This document shows positions 21,061-31,250 of a stretch of DNA of 64,000 bases, piece after piece (position 1 is the first letter of the stretch; each line of letters begins with the position of its first letter). The DNA comes from Simmondsia chinensis (lineage: Eukaryota > Streptophyta > Magnoliopsida > Caryophyllales > Simmondsiaceae). The position numbers and the translations under genes were made by a program. The stretch is taken from the NCBI GenBank assembly GCA_018398585.1, contig JAGTTD010000016.1, forward strand, positions 20,879,212 through 20,943,211. The letters run 5' to 3'. The notes below the pieces were generated by a model, which worked only from the letters and a program-made list of their open reading frames with translations, made no database searches and had not been told where the DNA came from.

Positions 21061-21530
21061 AGCCCAGGCAATTTCTATTACACTACAGGCCTGGCCATTC
21101 CTCTAATATTCTGGCACAGTGATTTCATGAACCTAGGAAGAAAAAGAAATCACAACCAGACACAAACAAGTCGGTACATGACCGACAATCATAGCCCAAC
21201 GGGCAAGCAGGAGTGTGAAGCTCAACCCATGGACAACTAGAGTTATCTGAGTGTCATCAAAACAAAACAAAAACCACATGAACACAAAATAACACCAAAT
21301 AGAAGCCATCTCACAACAACCAAAAAAAAAAAAAAATTGATTGCGAGAAACCAAGCAAAGAGAAAGATGCGCATGTGTTCGTTGACAAAAGGAAAAAACA
21401 ATATTTAGTCCCCGACATAGTGCCCTTCCTAACGATTACATAACACCATAAGGTATAAATCACTAAACAACTAGGCCACCAAGGAAAAGTTCATTGCCCA
21501 TTGAGTGGGCAGGATAAAAGGATCTCATAC
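21061..21530 (-). other. LINE1 5' portion, between ORF1 and ORF2
   Basis: 21133-21354 is open on the minus strand with a hydrophobic, Phe/Trp/Leu-rich translation and no recognisable domain; the equivalent stretch of LINE2 (44050-44330) is similar in character. An A13 run lies at 21324-21336. ORF1 coding sequence is not recognisable. The gypsy LTR begins at 21531. Confidence 0.45.
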
Positions 21531-21816
21531 TGTTATAATTCAAGATCAATCCTGAATTATAACCAAGTAATGGAGAGTTTGAGATGAGGGAATAAGGGAA
21601 ATTAGATGAGGAAGTAGAAGAAGATCAAGATAGGAGAAGAAAGTATGTATTTCTTTGTATATCCTTCTTACACTCTAAGTATCATATTTATACTATGTAA
21701 TGGCTAAGTACAAGCCTAACTCACAAGTACTAACAAGTATAACATCACATATCACAACTTATTGAATTACATTTAATCAACTATAACTTGCTATAAGAAC
21801 TAATCTGGACATGACA
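21531..21816 (-). repeat. Gypsy 3' LTR, 286 bp
   Basis: TGTTATAATTCAAG to CTGGACATGACA on the plus strand. Very similar to 26410-26660 (a handful of single-base differences such as ACCAAG/ACGAAG, AGTACT/AGTTCT and ATCACA/ATCATA), so the element is not very old despite its stops. Confidence 0.9.
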
Positions 21817-21833
21817 ATTCCACCCCCTCAAGA
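21817..21833 (-). other. Gypsy polypurine tract
   Basis: Minus strand TTGAGGGGGTGGAATTG abuts the TGTCATG start of the 3' LTR. Confidence 0.85.
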
Positions 21834-22300
21834 TCATTCTTGCCCCAAGAATGTGGCTGCAGGAAATTGGCTGCGAATGAAGCTCAGGTCTGCCCAACTA
21901 GCTTGTGCAGGACTCAGATTAGCCCAATGAATCAGCACCTCCTGAAGCTTCTTTCCCTTAGTCCGCACTACTCTGGATCTAAGAACAGCAGCAGGACCCT
22001 GGATTAGCGAGCCATCAGTGTGAACTGCAGGTGGCTCCTTGGAACTTCCTTTGTCTTCAATGTTATGTTTCTTAAGGAGAGAAACATGAAAGACAGGATG
22101 AATTAAGGATGAAGCAGGTAGGTCCAACTTGTAAGCCACCTTGCCTATTCTTTCCAGAATCTTGTAAGGGCCAAAGAAACGAGCTCCCAATTTGACATTT
22201 TTCCTTATGGACATAGAAGATTGTCATAAGGTTGAAGCTTGAGGTAAACCATGTCCCCAACCAGAAAAGATCTTTCAGTCCTCTTTCTGTCAGCATAAAA
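21834..22300 (-). pseudogene. Gypsy integrase C-terminus and chromodomain-like tail
   Basis: 21834-22214 (126 codons) reads KLGARFFGPYKILERIGKVA, YKLDLPASSLIHPVFHVSLL, then QEVLIHWANLSPAQASWADL. These are the GPYxVxxRIGxVAYxLxLP and HPVFHVSxLK motifs plus the VLIxWxxLPxxxATWE chromodomain-like end of chromovirus integrases, here with Trp-Ala in place of Trp-Glu. Upstream a frameshift joins YADRKRTERSFLVGD, and TAA and TAG stops stand at 22340 and 22322. Confidence 0.82.
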
Positions 22301-22491
22301 CTTCATGCGTGATTGAGCCCTCTACAAATTATCTTTCTGTTATAGCATAAGCTGTTTCCCCTAAGAAAGGAGATCGTTAACTTCTGAAACATGAGAAGTC
22401 ATCCCTTATAACACCATGAGAGCAGGTGGGTCATAACCATAGAGGGCTTTAAGGTAGTGGTGCCAATGGAAGAATGGAAATGGGTGTTGTA

Positions 22492-23800
22492 CTAGTACTC
22501 AACCAAAGCTAGCCATCTCACCCAATGCTTGGGGTAAGTATAAGTCATGCTGCGCAAGTATTGTTCCATGCACTGATCCACCCTTTCAGTCTGACCATCA
22601 GACTGAGGGTGATATGCAGAGCTAAGAGCTAAAGTGGAACCCATCAACAAGAAGAGCTCTTGCCAAAAGTAACGGGTGAATATTCTATCACGATCAGATG
22701 TAATGGATTGGGGCAATCCATGTAGCTTGTAGATGTTATCCAAGAATACCTTGGCCAACTCTTCAGCAGATATGGGATGATTAAGAGCGACAAAGTGGCT
22801 GAATTTGGTGAATCGATCCACCACAACCCATATAATCTCCTTTCCATTAGCCTTAGGTAATCCTTCCACAAAATCCATGCTTATGTGTTGCCATGCCCCA
22901 TCAAGAATTGGGAGGGGTTGTAACAAGCCAGGATACTGCACACGTTTTGTCTTAGTTGTTTGGCATACATCACAACCTTGAACTAAAGGCTCCACAGCCT
23001 TCTTTGCCCCTACCCAGCTGAAATATTGTTTAAGCCTTCTATAAGTGCCATCTATACCTGAATGGCCACCCCAGGCTGAAGAATGAAAGGCCAAGATAAT
23101 CTGTCTTCTCAGATTTGTGGTTGTTCCCACATAAATTCTTCCTTTAATCCTCATAATGCCATTCATCACTGATATGTCACCAGATTGTTTCGAATGAGAG
23201 TTGACAGCAGAGGCTATAATGCAATCAGAGGCAAATTTATCTCCTGCATAACTTTTATAAATCTCCACCATCCACTCTAGAAGAACATAAGAAATGGCTG
23301 CACAAGAGCCTTCCATTTCAGCTCTTGATCTGCGAGAGAGGGCATCTGCTGCCATGTTTTCCCTTCCTTTCCTGTATTCAATAGAATAACTGAGGCCTAG
23401 CATCCTTAATAGCCCTCTCTTCTGTATCCTAGTGGTGATTTTTTGCTCAAGGAGATGTTTGAGGCTCTGGTGGTCTGTTCTGATGATGAAATGGTTCCCC
23501 TCCAAGAAATGCCTCCATTTCTTTACTGCAAGCAGAATGGCTATATACTCTTTCTCATATATGGAGAGCTATTGGTGGCCCTTAACTGATAAAAGTAATT
23601 GGTCTGTTGTGTTGTGACAGAACTGCACCAATGCCAGAGCTGCTAGCATCAGTTTCTAAGGTAAAGGGATGCTAGAAATCAGGCATGGCAAGTACTGGGG
23701 CTGAACACATGGCTACCTTGAGCCTTTCTAAAGTATCTTAAGCTACTCCGGACCATTCAAAAGCATCCTTCTTCAGCAAATTAGTGAGGGGTTTAGCTAG
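22492..23800 (-). pseudogene. Gypsy RNase H and integrase
   Basis: The long open part 22492-23505 (337 codons) starts in RNase H (IIRTDHQSLKHLLEQKITTR, ENMAADALSRR) and continues into integrase: HSGIDGTYRRLKQYFSWVGA and CDVCQTTK (zinc-binding HHCC), SMDFVEGLPKANG (first Asp), SITSDRDRIFTRYFWQELF (second Asp), SSAYHPQSDGQTERVDQCME (catalytic Glu in QTERV). The core motifs are intact within this frame. A TAG at 23569-23571 and a TAA near 23735 cut the upstream RNase H part. Confidence 0.88.
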
Positions 23801-24800
23801 AATTCCATAGCCCCAATGAACTTTCTGTAGTAACCTGTTAGGCCCAAGAATCCCCTCAATTGTTTGATGTTTTGGGGAGTAGGCCAGTCCCTCATAGCTT
23901 GCACCTTGTTTGGGTCAGTAGCTACTCCTTCCTTTGACACAATGTGCCCTAGGTATTCGACTTGGGTTTGAGCAAATGAGCATTTTGCAAGCTTAGCAAA
24001 TAGCTTATTCTAATGTAATATCGAAATAACCTATCTCAAATGACTGATGTGAGCATCCAAGGAAGGGCTGTAGACCAAAATGTCATCAAAGAAGACCAAC
24101 ACAAGCTTCCTCAGCTGCTCCTTAAACACCCAGTTCATCACTGCTTGAAATGTCGCCGGAGTATTTGTCAAACCAAAAGGCATGACCACAAACTCATAGT
24201 GACCATGGTGGGTCCTAAAAGTAGTTTTGGGGATATCTTCATCCCTCACTCAAATCTAATGGTAGCCTTGCCTCAACTCTAGCTTGGAATAATACTGAGA
24301 CCCATTAAGTTCATCAAGTAAATCATTAATGATAGGTATAGGGAACTTATCCTTCACTGTGAGGTTCAAATGTCTGTAGTCCACACACATACCAGCAGTT
24401 CCATCCTTCCTCTTCACAAGGATCACTAGAGAGGCATAAGGGCTGTAACTATACCTTATAAACTTGGATTTCAACAATGCTTCCACCTGCACTTCAATTT
24501 CGGTCTTTTGTGAATGAGGATATTTGTAAGGCCTCAGGTTTACAGGGTTTGATTGAGCCTTTAAGGGAATAGCATGGTCAAGAGTCCTCCGGGGAGGCAG
24601 TGCTGTGGGCATAGCAAATATCTCCTTGAACTCTGACAACAATGTCTCAATTTGAGGGTCTCTAACCTTTAGAGCTGTTGCAAGTTCTGCAGAGATGTCA
24701 TTAAGCTGGCCTATCCATTGGCACCCTTCTTTTCTCATCAATTTCTCAAGCTTACTAACCTTCATGAGCTGCAAACTTCCCTTCTCCATGATTCCTTATA
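23801..24800 (-). pseudogene. Gypsy reverse transcriptase
   Basis: 24256-24789 reads LPPRRTLDHAIPLKAQSNPV, RPYKYPHSQKTEIEVQVEAL, SPYASLVILVKRKDGTAGMC and VDYRHLNLTVKDKFPIPIIN. The first catalytic Asp is changed (YSKLELRQGYH where the family has SKLDLRSGYHQI). 24031-24249 follows with [20 protein letters not shown] and [12 protein letters not shown], the FFDD form of the catalytic box. Between them TAG (24256-24258) and TGA (24250-24252) replace Gln and Arg. Two more TAGs at 24031 and 24010 replace Gln. 23820-24000 keeps [13 protein letters not shown] and [12 protein letters not shown]. Confidence 0.87.
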
Positions 24801-24969
24801 GTACCACTCGCTTCCCCTTTCTATCAAAAGAGACTGATAGTTGTGCAAAATCAAACACTAATGGGCTGATCGTCTTCAACCAATCCACACCCAAAACCAT
24901 ATCACAACCCCCAAGCTTGAGTTCTCTGAAATCATACCCAAATGTGTATCCCTCCATACTCCATTTGAA

Positions 24970-26347
24970 CTACGTACATATCATTTGAGTAATCATGGAA
25001 TTGCCATCAGCAACGGTAACAGCTAGGGGACTAGTCTTGATCATCTCATGCGCCATAGCCTTCACAATTTTCAGATCAAAAAAGCTGTGTGTACTGCCAC
25101 TATCGATCAAAATCAATAACTGCTTTTTTCCAGCTTCACCCCTGATCCGGATGGTGTTGTGGGAGCCATTTCCTGTAAGTGCATGAACAGAAATTTCCAT
25201 CTCATCAAGATCTCCATCCCCAATGTCATCCTCCCACTGTTGCTCAGTTGTATCCTCTTCAGATAATTCTTCTTCTAGCTCACCAGATTCAATTCCAGAC
25301 ACAGCCATTAGGTGCTTGGGATTACACCTACATCCATAAAAGTATTTATGATTACAATGAAAACAAGGCCTCTGATTCTTCCTGTCCTCATTACTTGCAG
25401 GCTTAGCCGTAGAACTTGAAGCAGCCTGCTGCAGAGTTACCCCAGGCACAGCCCTCGTTCTAGGGACATCAGGACTGGATAAAACAGTCACCTCCATCAA
25501 CTTAGCTTTAGTAAAGGCTTGGGACAAGGATACAGGGTTGAAGGCCTTGACCAAGTTTTTGATTCTTGGCTTAAGGCCAATAAAGCTAGAATTGTAGCAG
25601 GATTCATGAGCTCCCGAGCACACAGAGAGCATCCTGGCACTCAAGTTCTCAAACTTAGTCATATAATCCCTCACGGATGAGGTTTGAACTAATTTATTGA
25701 AGTGATCAATCACCTCTCTCGGATCCTCCTCTCCATACCTTTCACAGAACTCATTCACAAAATCATCCAAGTTAAATTAGGACGACTACGAATCAAGCTA
25801 TAATACCAGGTCTCATGATCGCCTTGTAAATAAACAGTAGCTAGTTCAACTTTCTCCAGTCCATCCATGTGGTAAAATTTAAAGTACCTTTCGCACCTTC
25901 TGATCCAAGATTGCGGGTTCTTTCCATCAAATGTGTCTATCTCCATGCGAGGTTGTCTAGGTCCCAATGTCCTAGCTGCGATCGGTCCTTGTTCATTGGA
26001 TCCAGCTGATTGAGAAGTAGTGGGATCTGGAGGTCTATCGGGCTAACGAGTAGGGGAAAGCAATCCTGCTCCAACTGGTATCTGTTGGCGATCAAATTGT
26101 TGTTGTAACCCCTGAATTCGAGCTTCCAACTGCTGCGAGTGTTGCTCCAATCTCTCAGTAATCCTCTAATCTTGGTTTAACTGCAATGTAGTAAACATTC
26201 CTGCATTTGAAACCGCAGTTGCTCAAACTAATTGACCTCACCTATAGGATGCGAGTTATTACTCACAGCCGCAGCATGTCTCGAATTAGCAGCAGTTGCG
26301 GCTGCCGCAGCAGCAGCAGCGCCAGCTCTGGTTGTCACTCCGACCAT
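24970..26347 (-). pseudogene. Gypsy gag and protease
   Basis: The start is probably the ATG at 26347 (MVGVTTRAGA followed by an Ala-rich run). 25755-25967 gives RMEIDTFDGKNPQSWIRRCE, the typical gag start motif (FDGxNPxxWIxRCE). 24970-25770 continues FVNEFCERYGEEDPREVIDH, FNKLVQTSSVRDYMTKFENL, a zinc-knuckle remnant CFHCNHKYFYGCRC and the protease site LILIDSGSTHSFFDLKI. A one-base loss near 25770 (Trp-Asp-Asp) splits the frame. The Retrotrans_gag core is otherwise well kept. Confidence 0.87.
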
Positions 26348-26391
26348 CTGAGCTGATCTCTTTTTCCTTGCCAGATCAACATCAGTTAATG

Positions 26392-26409
26392 CAAAGCTCT
26401 AATACCAAT
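26392..26409 (-). other. Gypsy primer-binding site
   Basis: Minus strand TTGGTATTAGAGC directly after the LTR: the initiator tRNA-Met complement with C-to-T at one position. Confidence 0.85.
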
Positions 26410-26660
26410 TGTTATAATTCAGGATCAATCCTGAATTATAACGAAGTAATGGAGAGTTTGAGATGAGGGAAGAAGGGAAATTAGATGAGGAAGTAGAAGA
26501 AGATCAAGATAGGAGAAGAAAGTATGTATTTATTTGTATATCCTTCTTACACTCTAAGTATCATATTTATACTATGTAATGGCTAAGTACAAGCCTAACT
26601 CACAAGTTCTAACAAGTATAACATCACATATCATAACTTATTGAATTACATTTAATCAAC
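26410..26660 (-). repeat. Gypsy 5' LTR, truncated
   Basis: 251 bp collinear with 21531-21781. The last ~36 bp, present at 21781-21816, are replaced by the tail of a SINE-like sequence. Confidence 0.85.
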
Positions 26661-26830
26661 TAACACCAACCAACAACAACAGACCTAGTGCCTCCAAGGG
26701 CTCCCGCATAAGCAGGGTCTGGGAGGGGTAGATGTACACAGCCATCCCCCTTCAAGGGGCCACCCTGAAGAGAGGTTGTTTCCGATGACCCCCCCAACCT
26801 TAAGAATCTGGTCCGCAGCATAGAGTAAAA
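26661..26830 (-). mobile_element. Au-like SINE
   Basis: On the minus strand the order is GGAAACAACCTCT, GGCTGTGTACATCTACCCC, CAGACCCTGCTTATGCGGGA, GGCACTAGGT, then a (TTG)n tail. This matches the 3' body of Au-type SINEs of flowering plants as I remember it. The tRNA-like head (box B near GGTTGGGGGGGTC) is poorly preserved and the 5' end is uncertain. Confidence 0.7.
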
Positions 26831-27311
26831 GACCTTGGGCTCCCCATCAATGTGAATAACAGACCCATCTCTGTAAGCAATCATGGACCTCCCATTTCTA
26901 GGATGGAATCGGATAGGGACGCTCCGACCCGACTCAAGATTGAAAGCGTAGATTGACTTGAACCCAAATTTTTCAAGGATGTCACGCACCTCTAGTTGGT
27001 CCTGATCCCATTCGCCCAAGGTTGATTTGAACACCTTGGTTGTTTAGAACTACTCCGAACATGACACATACCTTGGTTGTTTAGAACATCTAGTCCAAAA
27101 CAAAAAGGAGGGGAAAGACAACTTACCTAAGCACCAAACAAAGCTGTATGTCACGGAATGACACGTTCACTATGTCAAAACCGTGATGCCACTCGACTTC
27201 ACCCCGAAAGTTCCTCGTCAAAGTCAGGCAACCCCAAACCCAAGTATAACGTGCCCCGATTTTAATGTTGGAAAAATAATGCAAAGGGAAGAAAAGAGGA
27301 ATGCAATGCAC
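26831..27311 (-). other. Unclassified coding-like fragments
   Basis: 26831-27034 (minus) is open with EWDQDQLEVRDILEKFGFKS, SGRSVPIRFHPRNGRSMIAY and RDGSVIHIDGEPK. 27123-27311 is open with RNFRGEVEWHHGFDIVNVSF. The amino-acid content looks protein-like, unlike random AT-rich DNA, and a GTAAGT donor complement lies at 27121-27126. I recognise no family. A 17-bp direct repeat (CCTTGGTTGTTTAGAAC) at about 27035 and 27072 separates them. The fragments could be captured host exons or an unfamiliar transposon protein. Confidence 0.35.
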
Positions 27312-27739
27312 GGTAGAGAGAGGAAGAATATAAGAGAAATGAAGTGTTTTTGGGTTGGAAATTGGATGGATTCATCCTTTCATTCACCTTGTATATATAT
27401 ACAATAAAGCAAGAGACAAAAAAGTAAAAAGTTGTACTGTAGTGTCCTCCTTGTCCTCTAGCCGTACACCCCTATGATCTTGGCTAGGTGAGGATCATTA
27501 ATTACATCAAAAGTCAAAAGCAACAAAAAGTGAGACAAGTGTGTTTGGCTTGGGTGGCTCACGGCTCCCCCTCCCCAAACATGTCTTGCCTTTACAAATT
27601 TCCTAAGTACATTCTAAAATGAAAATACATCGGGTAGCGAAAGCGAAAAATTACATAAATTAATATCTAAAATAAACGGTGGGTGACATGTAGGCCTCTA
27701 GTCTTCATACTGCAAGTCGTGAGCTAGGTTCCTTTCTTC
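27312..27739. other. Gene-free stretch with a TATA-like tract
   Basis: A TATATATATA run at about 27392-27405 faces the minus-strand fragments and is followed in that direction by a CT-rich leader, as in a promoter or LTR. No LTR partner is seen. The rest is unassigned. Confidence 0.3.
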
Positions 27740-28320
27740 TCTAGCAATGCCCCGGAACAAAGGTTTAGAGTGTCATTGGAAACACATTGTTTGGAATGAT
27801 TCCTTATCGAGACATGGATTCTGTGTTTGGCATCTCTTAAAGGGTGGTCGATGTACGGATGAGTAGATGTCCCGTTGAGGGTGGGCCCTTTCGAGTAGGT
27901 GTGTCCTATGTCAGAGCACAAGTGAGATGAGCTGGCATCTCTTTTTCGAGTGTCCTATTTCGCGAACAATTTGGAGGAATATTGTGGACCGGTTTCAGGT
28001 GCTGAATTCCCCTTCTTTCGAGGAGGTTGTTGGGTGGTATGATGTCCGAGTTAGAAATAGAAAGTGGGTTAGCCAGATTTGTCAATTAGCCCTGTCAATG
28101 GCAATCTATAGCATATGGATTGAGAGAAACTCAGGGTTGTTTATTGAAAGATTGAGCAATCCCCATGAGTTAATTCGTAGTATTATTGCTAGAGCTTGGA
28201 ATAGATTTGTTCATCTTTGTAAAGCTCAATAATGTGTTTTTGTTGAGCTGCGTGTTCTTTGTATATGTTTTGATTAGTTTTGTTGACTTCTCGCTTGCCG
28301 TTTGGCAAAAAAAAAATAAA
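27740..28320 (+). mobile_element. LINE3: 5'-truncated LINE with poly-A tail
   Basis: Plus-strand fragments read SRHGFCVWHLLKGGRCTDE, then a shift, CVLCQSTSEMSWHLFFECP and ISRTIW. This is the zinc-binding domain (CxxC...HLFFxCxxxxxIW) of plant LINE ORF2. The open stretch 27927-28232 ends at a TAA. An A-rich tail lies at 28308-28326. It is a typical 5'-truncated copy, from a different family than LINE1 and LINE2. Confidence 0.8.
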
Positions 28321-28359
28321 AAAGAATAAGACACTCCTTATTGCTCTTATTCCCAACTT

Positions 28360-29125
28360 AGCATTTCAGGATTCATTTTCCCAAGTAAGCTAAGCATTCT
28401 CATTCACTTTTTTATTAACCATTCCCATACCCTTAAATAGTCTAATTTTATTTCTCCATAATTCATAGGGTGTTTTTAAAATTTCTTGTGGGGCACTATA
28501 TTTCAAGTATAATTAGTAGTGAGATTTGCTTCTACCCATAGATTTTTTGGGGCTTCAGGACTAACTAGCATAGAATTGGTCAAGTTAGTTAATGATCTAA
28601 TTTTTCGTTTTGTTACGTCATTAGAAGCGAGTGAATAGGGAGTGATAATTTAATGTACCATACCAAGGGGGTCAATGTAACCTATTAGCCACATTTATCA
28701 TAATCTTTACCTCTATCAGTTCTAAGCTTTTAATCTTTTATCATATTAATTTTCAGCCGCAATACTCCCAGTGTCCCAAGGGCTCCTGCCCTCATTTTAA
28801 TCTTTTATAATAAAAGTTGTTAATTTCTCAAAACTTCTCTTTTTTATTTTTCATGTGATACACATAAGAACATTTTGAAAATTCGTTAATAAAAAGTTAT
28901 AAATACCTTTTTTCCGCCCCTCATTAATATTCCTTCAAACTCTCAAAAATCTAAGTGGAGCAATACTAGCAACTCGATATTTAAATCTACTTCCTTATGG
29001 GGTATTTTAGTAATTTTAGTCATACTACAAAGTTCATATTTACCAAAATCATTTTTCAATTTGCATAGTAAGCCTAGATAACTCAAATTACTCAAATATT
29101 TGCTAATCATGTGACAATGCCTAAT
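28360..29125 (-). pseudogene. Copia D integrase, heavily decayed
   Basis: Read across frames on the minus strand: HCHMISKYLSNLSYLGLLCK and CSMTKITKIPHK (pre-integrase), INEFSKCSYVYHMKNKKEVL (family DDxSRxxxVYxxKxKSE), LRTDRGKDYDKCG (second Asp block, family LRSDRGGEY), then ASNDVTKRKIRSLTNLTNSM with LGVxxLRVW-like WLRVWEW. Each motif is kept but stops and shifts are dense. This is the oldest LTR remnant in the window. Confidence 0.7.
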
Positions 29126-30430
29126 ATCATGGTCATGGCGAGTGTCGTGACACGGTGTGCATACGTGCGCCTCAGAGTTGCATGCGCGAGCGCCTAAAAC
29201 ACCCATGGGTCGCATCAATGTGCCTGTGTGGACGACCTAGTGTCGTGCGCTACGCACAAGCCAGTGCCGGTGTGCATCTCAACCTGAATGTTTGGAGCCT
29301 ATAAATGATAGTATGTCGCTCGCTAAGTCGTAAGACATGTCCTGGGTTGCGGAAGTTCCTTTACAATGGAAGGCAAAGATCAGTGAAATTAGTTTGGGAA
29401 CCAAATGTCTTGGACTACAATTATTGGTGCTTAATGTTTTTTTCTTGGTAGTAGGGGCGGGCCTCAATGCAGCCTGAGGGCGGCTTGAGGTCTCCAAAAG
29501 AGTAGGATACTCCGTGGATGCTGTGTCATGGTCGAGGGCCGACAGTGCATGTAAGTCATCGAACGAAGGTTTGGGCTCTCGCGTGAGCTGCAGGACACGC
29601 TGTTGATGTGTCTCTAATAAGCGAGGCAAGACCTTCACATGGGGAGAGCACTCATGATGCTCAAGCCCCTTGTGAGTAGCGGTGCACACTAGCCTCGTTT
29701 ACAGGTTATCGTGGTAATGTGGCACGGGTGAGGCGACACTTTTCAAGTTGATAAGTTGAGGGGTTGTTGGCCATGCGCCAGGGTGCACCCATGTGGTTCT
29801 AATGCTATGAAATGATTTATCGCTCAAGTGAGTGGCATGCTATTTGTGCAGGGTCATTTGCACTCCTAACCAAGATAGTGGTCATGATCACAAGGCGTGC
29901 CTGAGGGACTTGGTAGTCCTTGGGTTTACTTTAGAGCAGGGCTATTCCAGGCTACTTCTAAGAGATTGCCAAACACTATGAAGGAGAAGTGCCTTGATGA
30001 ACGACTAGGGAGTTAAAATGGTTGGTTGAGACTTCAATGTTGTCAATGGTGTCTCACACATGTGATGGTGTGTAGGAAGTATACTGATTGTGTGTTGGTC
30101 ATGTGAGCAAGTGAGCAAAGAGCTTTAAAGACCAGCATAGTTGATGAAGCCTTAGTGCGCATGAGTGTTGAGTTTACAAGTGAACCTGTTGATGGATCGC
30201 AGTTCAAGATTTGAGGTCTTGATATTGGTTGATCCTTAGTATACCACTTAATGGGATTGCCTTTGGGGTCTATGGACTTGTGTGAACTTGAGACAATACA
30301 TAGGACTCTTTGATCGAAAGGGGTTGCGCTTGACAAGTCATGTGTGTCGCGAAAAAGAAAAAGTAAGGTTGAGGTGTTGAAGAACCTCTCTTTGAGTAAA
30401 GCTAGCCAAGACTCATTGCATTGTGTAGGA
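29126..30430. other. Unclassified GC-richer insertion in copia D
   Basis: This block of about 1.3 kb separates the copia D pre-integrase from its protease. It is richer in G and C than its flanks (for example around 29145-29260). Open frames at 29279-29689 and 30043-30336 (minus) have no recognised domain. A TATAAATGATA motif lies near 29299. I looked for TG...CA ends with matching 5-bp flanks and found none. Confidence 0.4.
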
Positions 30431-31250
30431 CTGTGAAACCTAGGGCATCAAAGATTCACACCAAAAATAATATTAAGTGGAATTAGCAAAAGTTTTACTA
30501 GGCTTAACATTAAGTTCGAGCATACCATTGTGAGCATATCCTTTACTAGCAAAGACTCCATTCTTGATAATAATATAATGATCGAAGTCAAAAATGTTCT
30601 TGAACCTGCCTTATTCATGAGACGGCCGTAAATGAGGTTTTCTCTAATTTAGGACTGTGAATGACATCTTTAGGATTTAAGATCTTCTTGGAGGCATGCC
30701 CATGACACTTGTGGTTTAAGAGTCTCCTGATAAAATTTTACTGTTCCTCTCAACAATATTATGAGTCTTCAACCAATTGTTAACATGGGATACATGCGTA
30801 GACGCACTAGTGTCCACCCACCAACCATCATAATTTTCAATAGTGTTTATTTTAGTTATCGTGGGTGGAAATTGCTTCTTAGTTAAACTAACTTAAGGCT
30901 TGCATTCACTTTCGTCGCAAATTCGTCTCTAATCCTTGATGAGCATTGGACTTTAGGTTTTCATACTTAACTTTCATTAGCAGAGACAAAATTTACCTTT
31001 GAATTTATTGAAATTGTTGTTCCCAGGCATGTTCAAACTTCATGAACCAAGGCTAATGATAATGAACTATAGTAGAGGTGAGGTGTGAATCTTGCTCTCT
31101 ATAAGACGGTTTTGCGCCCCTATCGAATTGAAAACCAATGTAGCAAGTACTAATGCACCATCTTTAGGATATGATGCCCAAGTCTTGTTGACACTTTCTT
31201 GGTCTACACAACTTTGAAAGCCAAAGTCTCTACAATACCTTACTTAATCA
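30431..31250 (-). pseudogene. Copia D protease and gag end, heavily decayed
   Basis: Minus-strand pieces include WWVDTSASTHVSHVNNWL (protease active site DTSA for DTGA/DSGA) and FDHYIIIKNGVFASKGYAHN with GMLELNV, the segment that precedes pre-integrase in one copia lineage. Upstream toward 31250 only traces of gag remain. Together with 28360-29125 it defines one element split by the insertion. Confidence 0.65.

Larger units (their letters stand above)
21531..26660 (-). mobile_element. Ty3/gypsy element, 5' LTR truncated
   Basis: Minus-strand order: 5' LTR (26660-26410), primer site, gag, protease, RT, RNase H, integrase, a C-terminal chromodomain-like tail, polypurine tract, 3' LTR (21816-21531). 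Integrase after RT is the gypsy order, and the tail suggests a chromovirus. The 5' LTR lacks about 36 bp of its outer end, so no target duplication can be read. Several Gln codons are TAG or TAA. Confidence 0.9.

Noticed and set aside
26831..27311. Two-exon gene on the minus strand with a GTAAGT donor at 27121 and an AG acceptor at 27035
   Set aside because: Splicing at these sites puts the second stretch out of frame, and no alternative acceptor restores it. I kept the fragments as unclassified instead.
29143..30333. Possible solo LTR with TGTCGTGACA start and CTTGACA end
   Set aside because: Flanking 5-mers (GCGAG and AGTCA) do not match, and the ends lie inside a block with no other LTR feature except a TATA-like motif.
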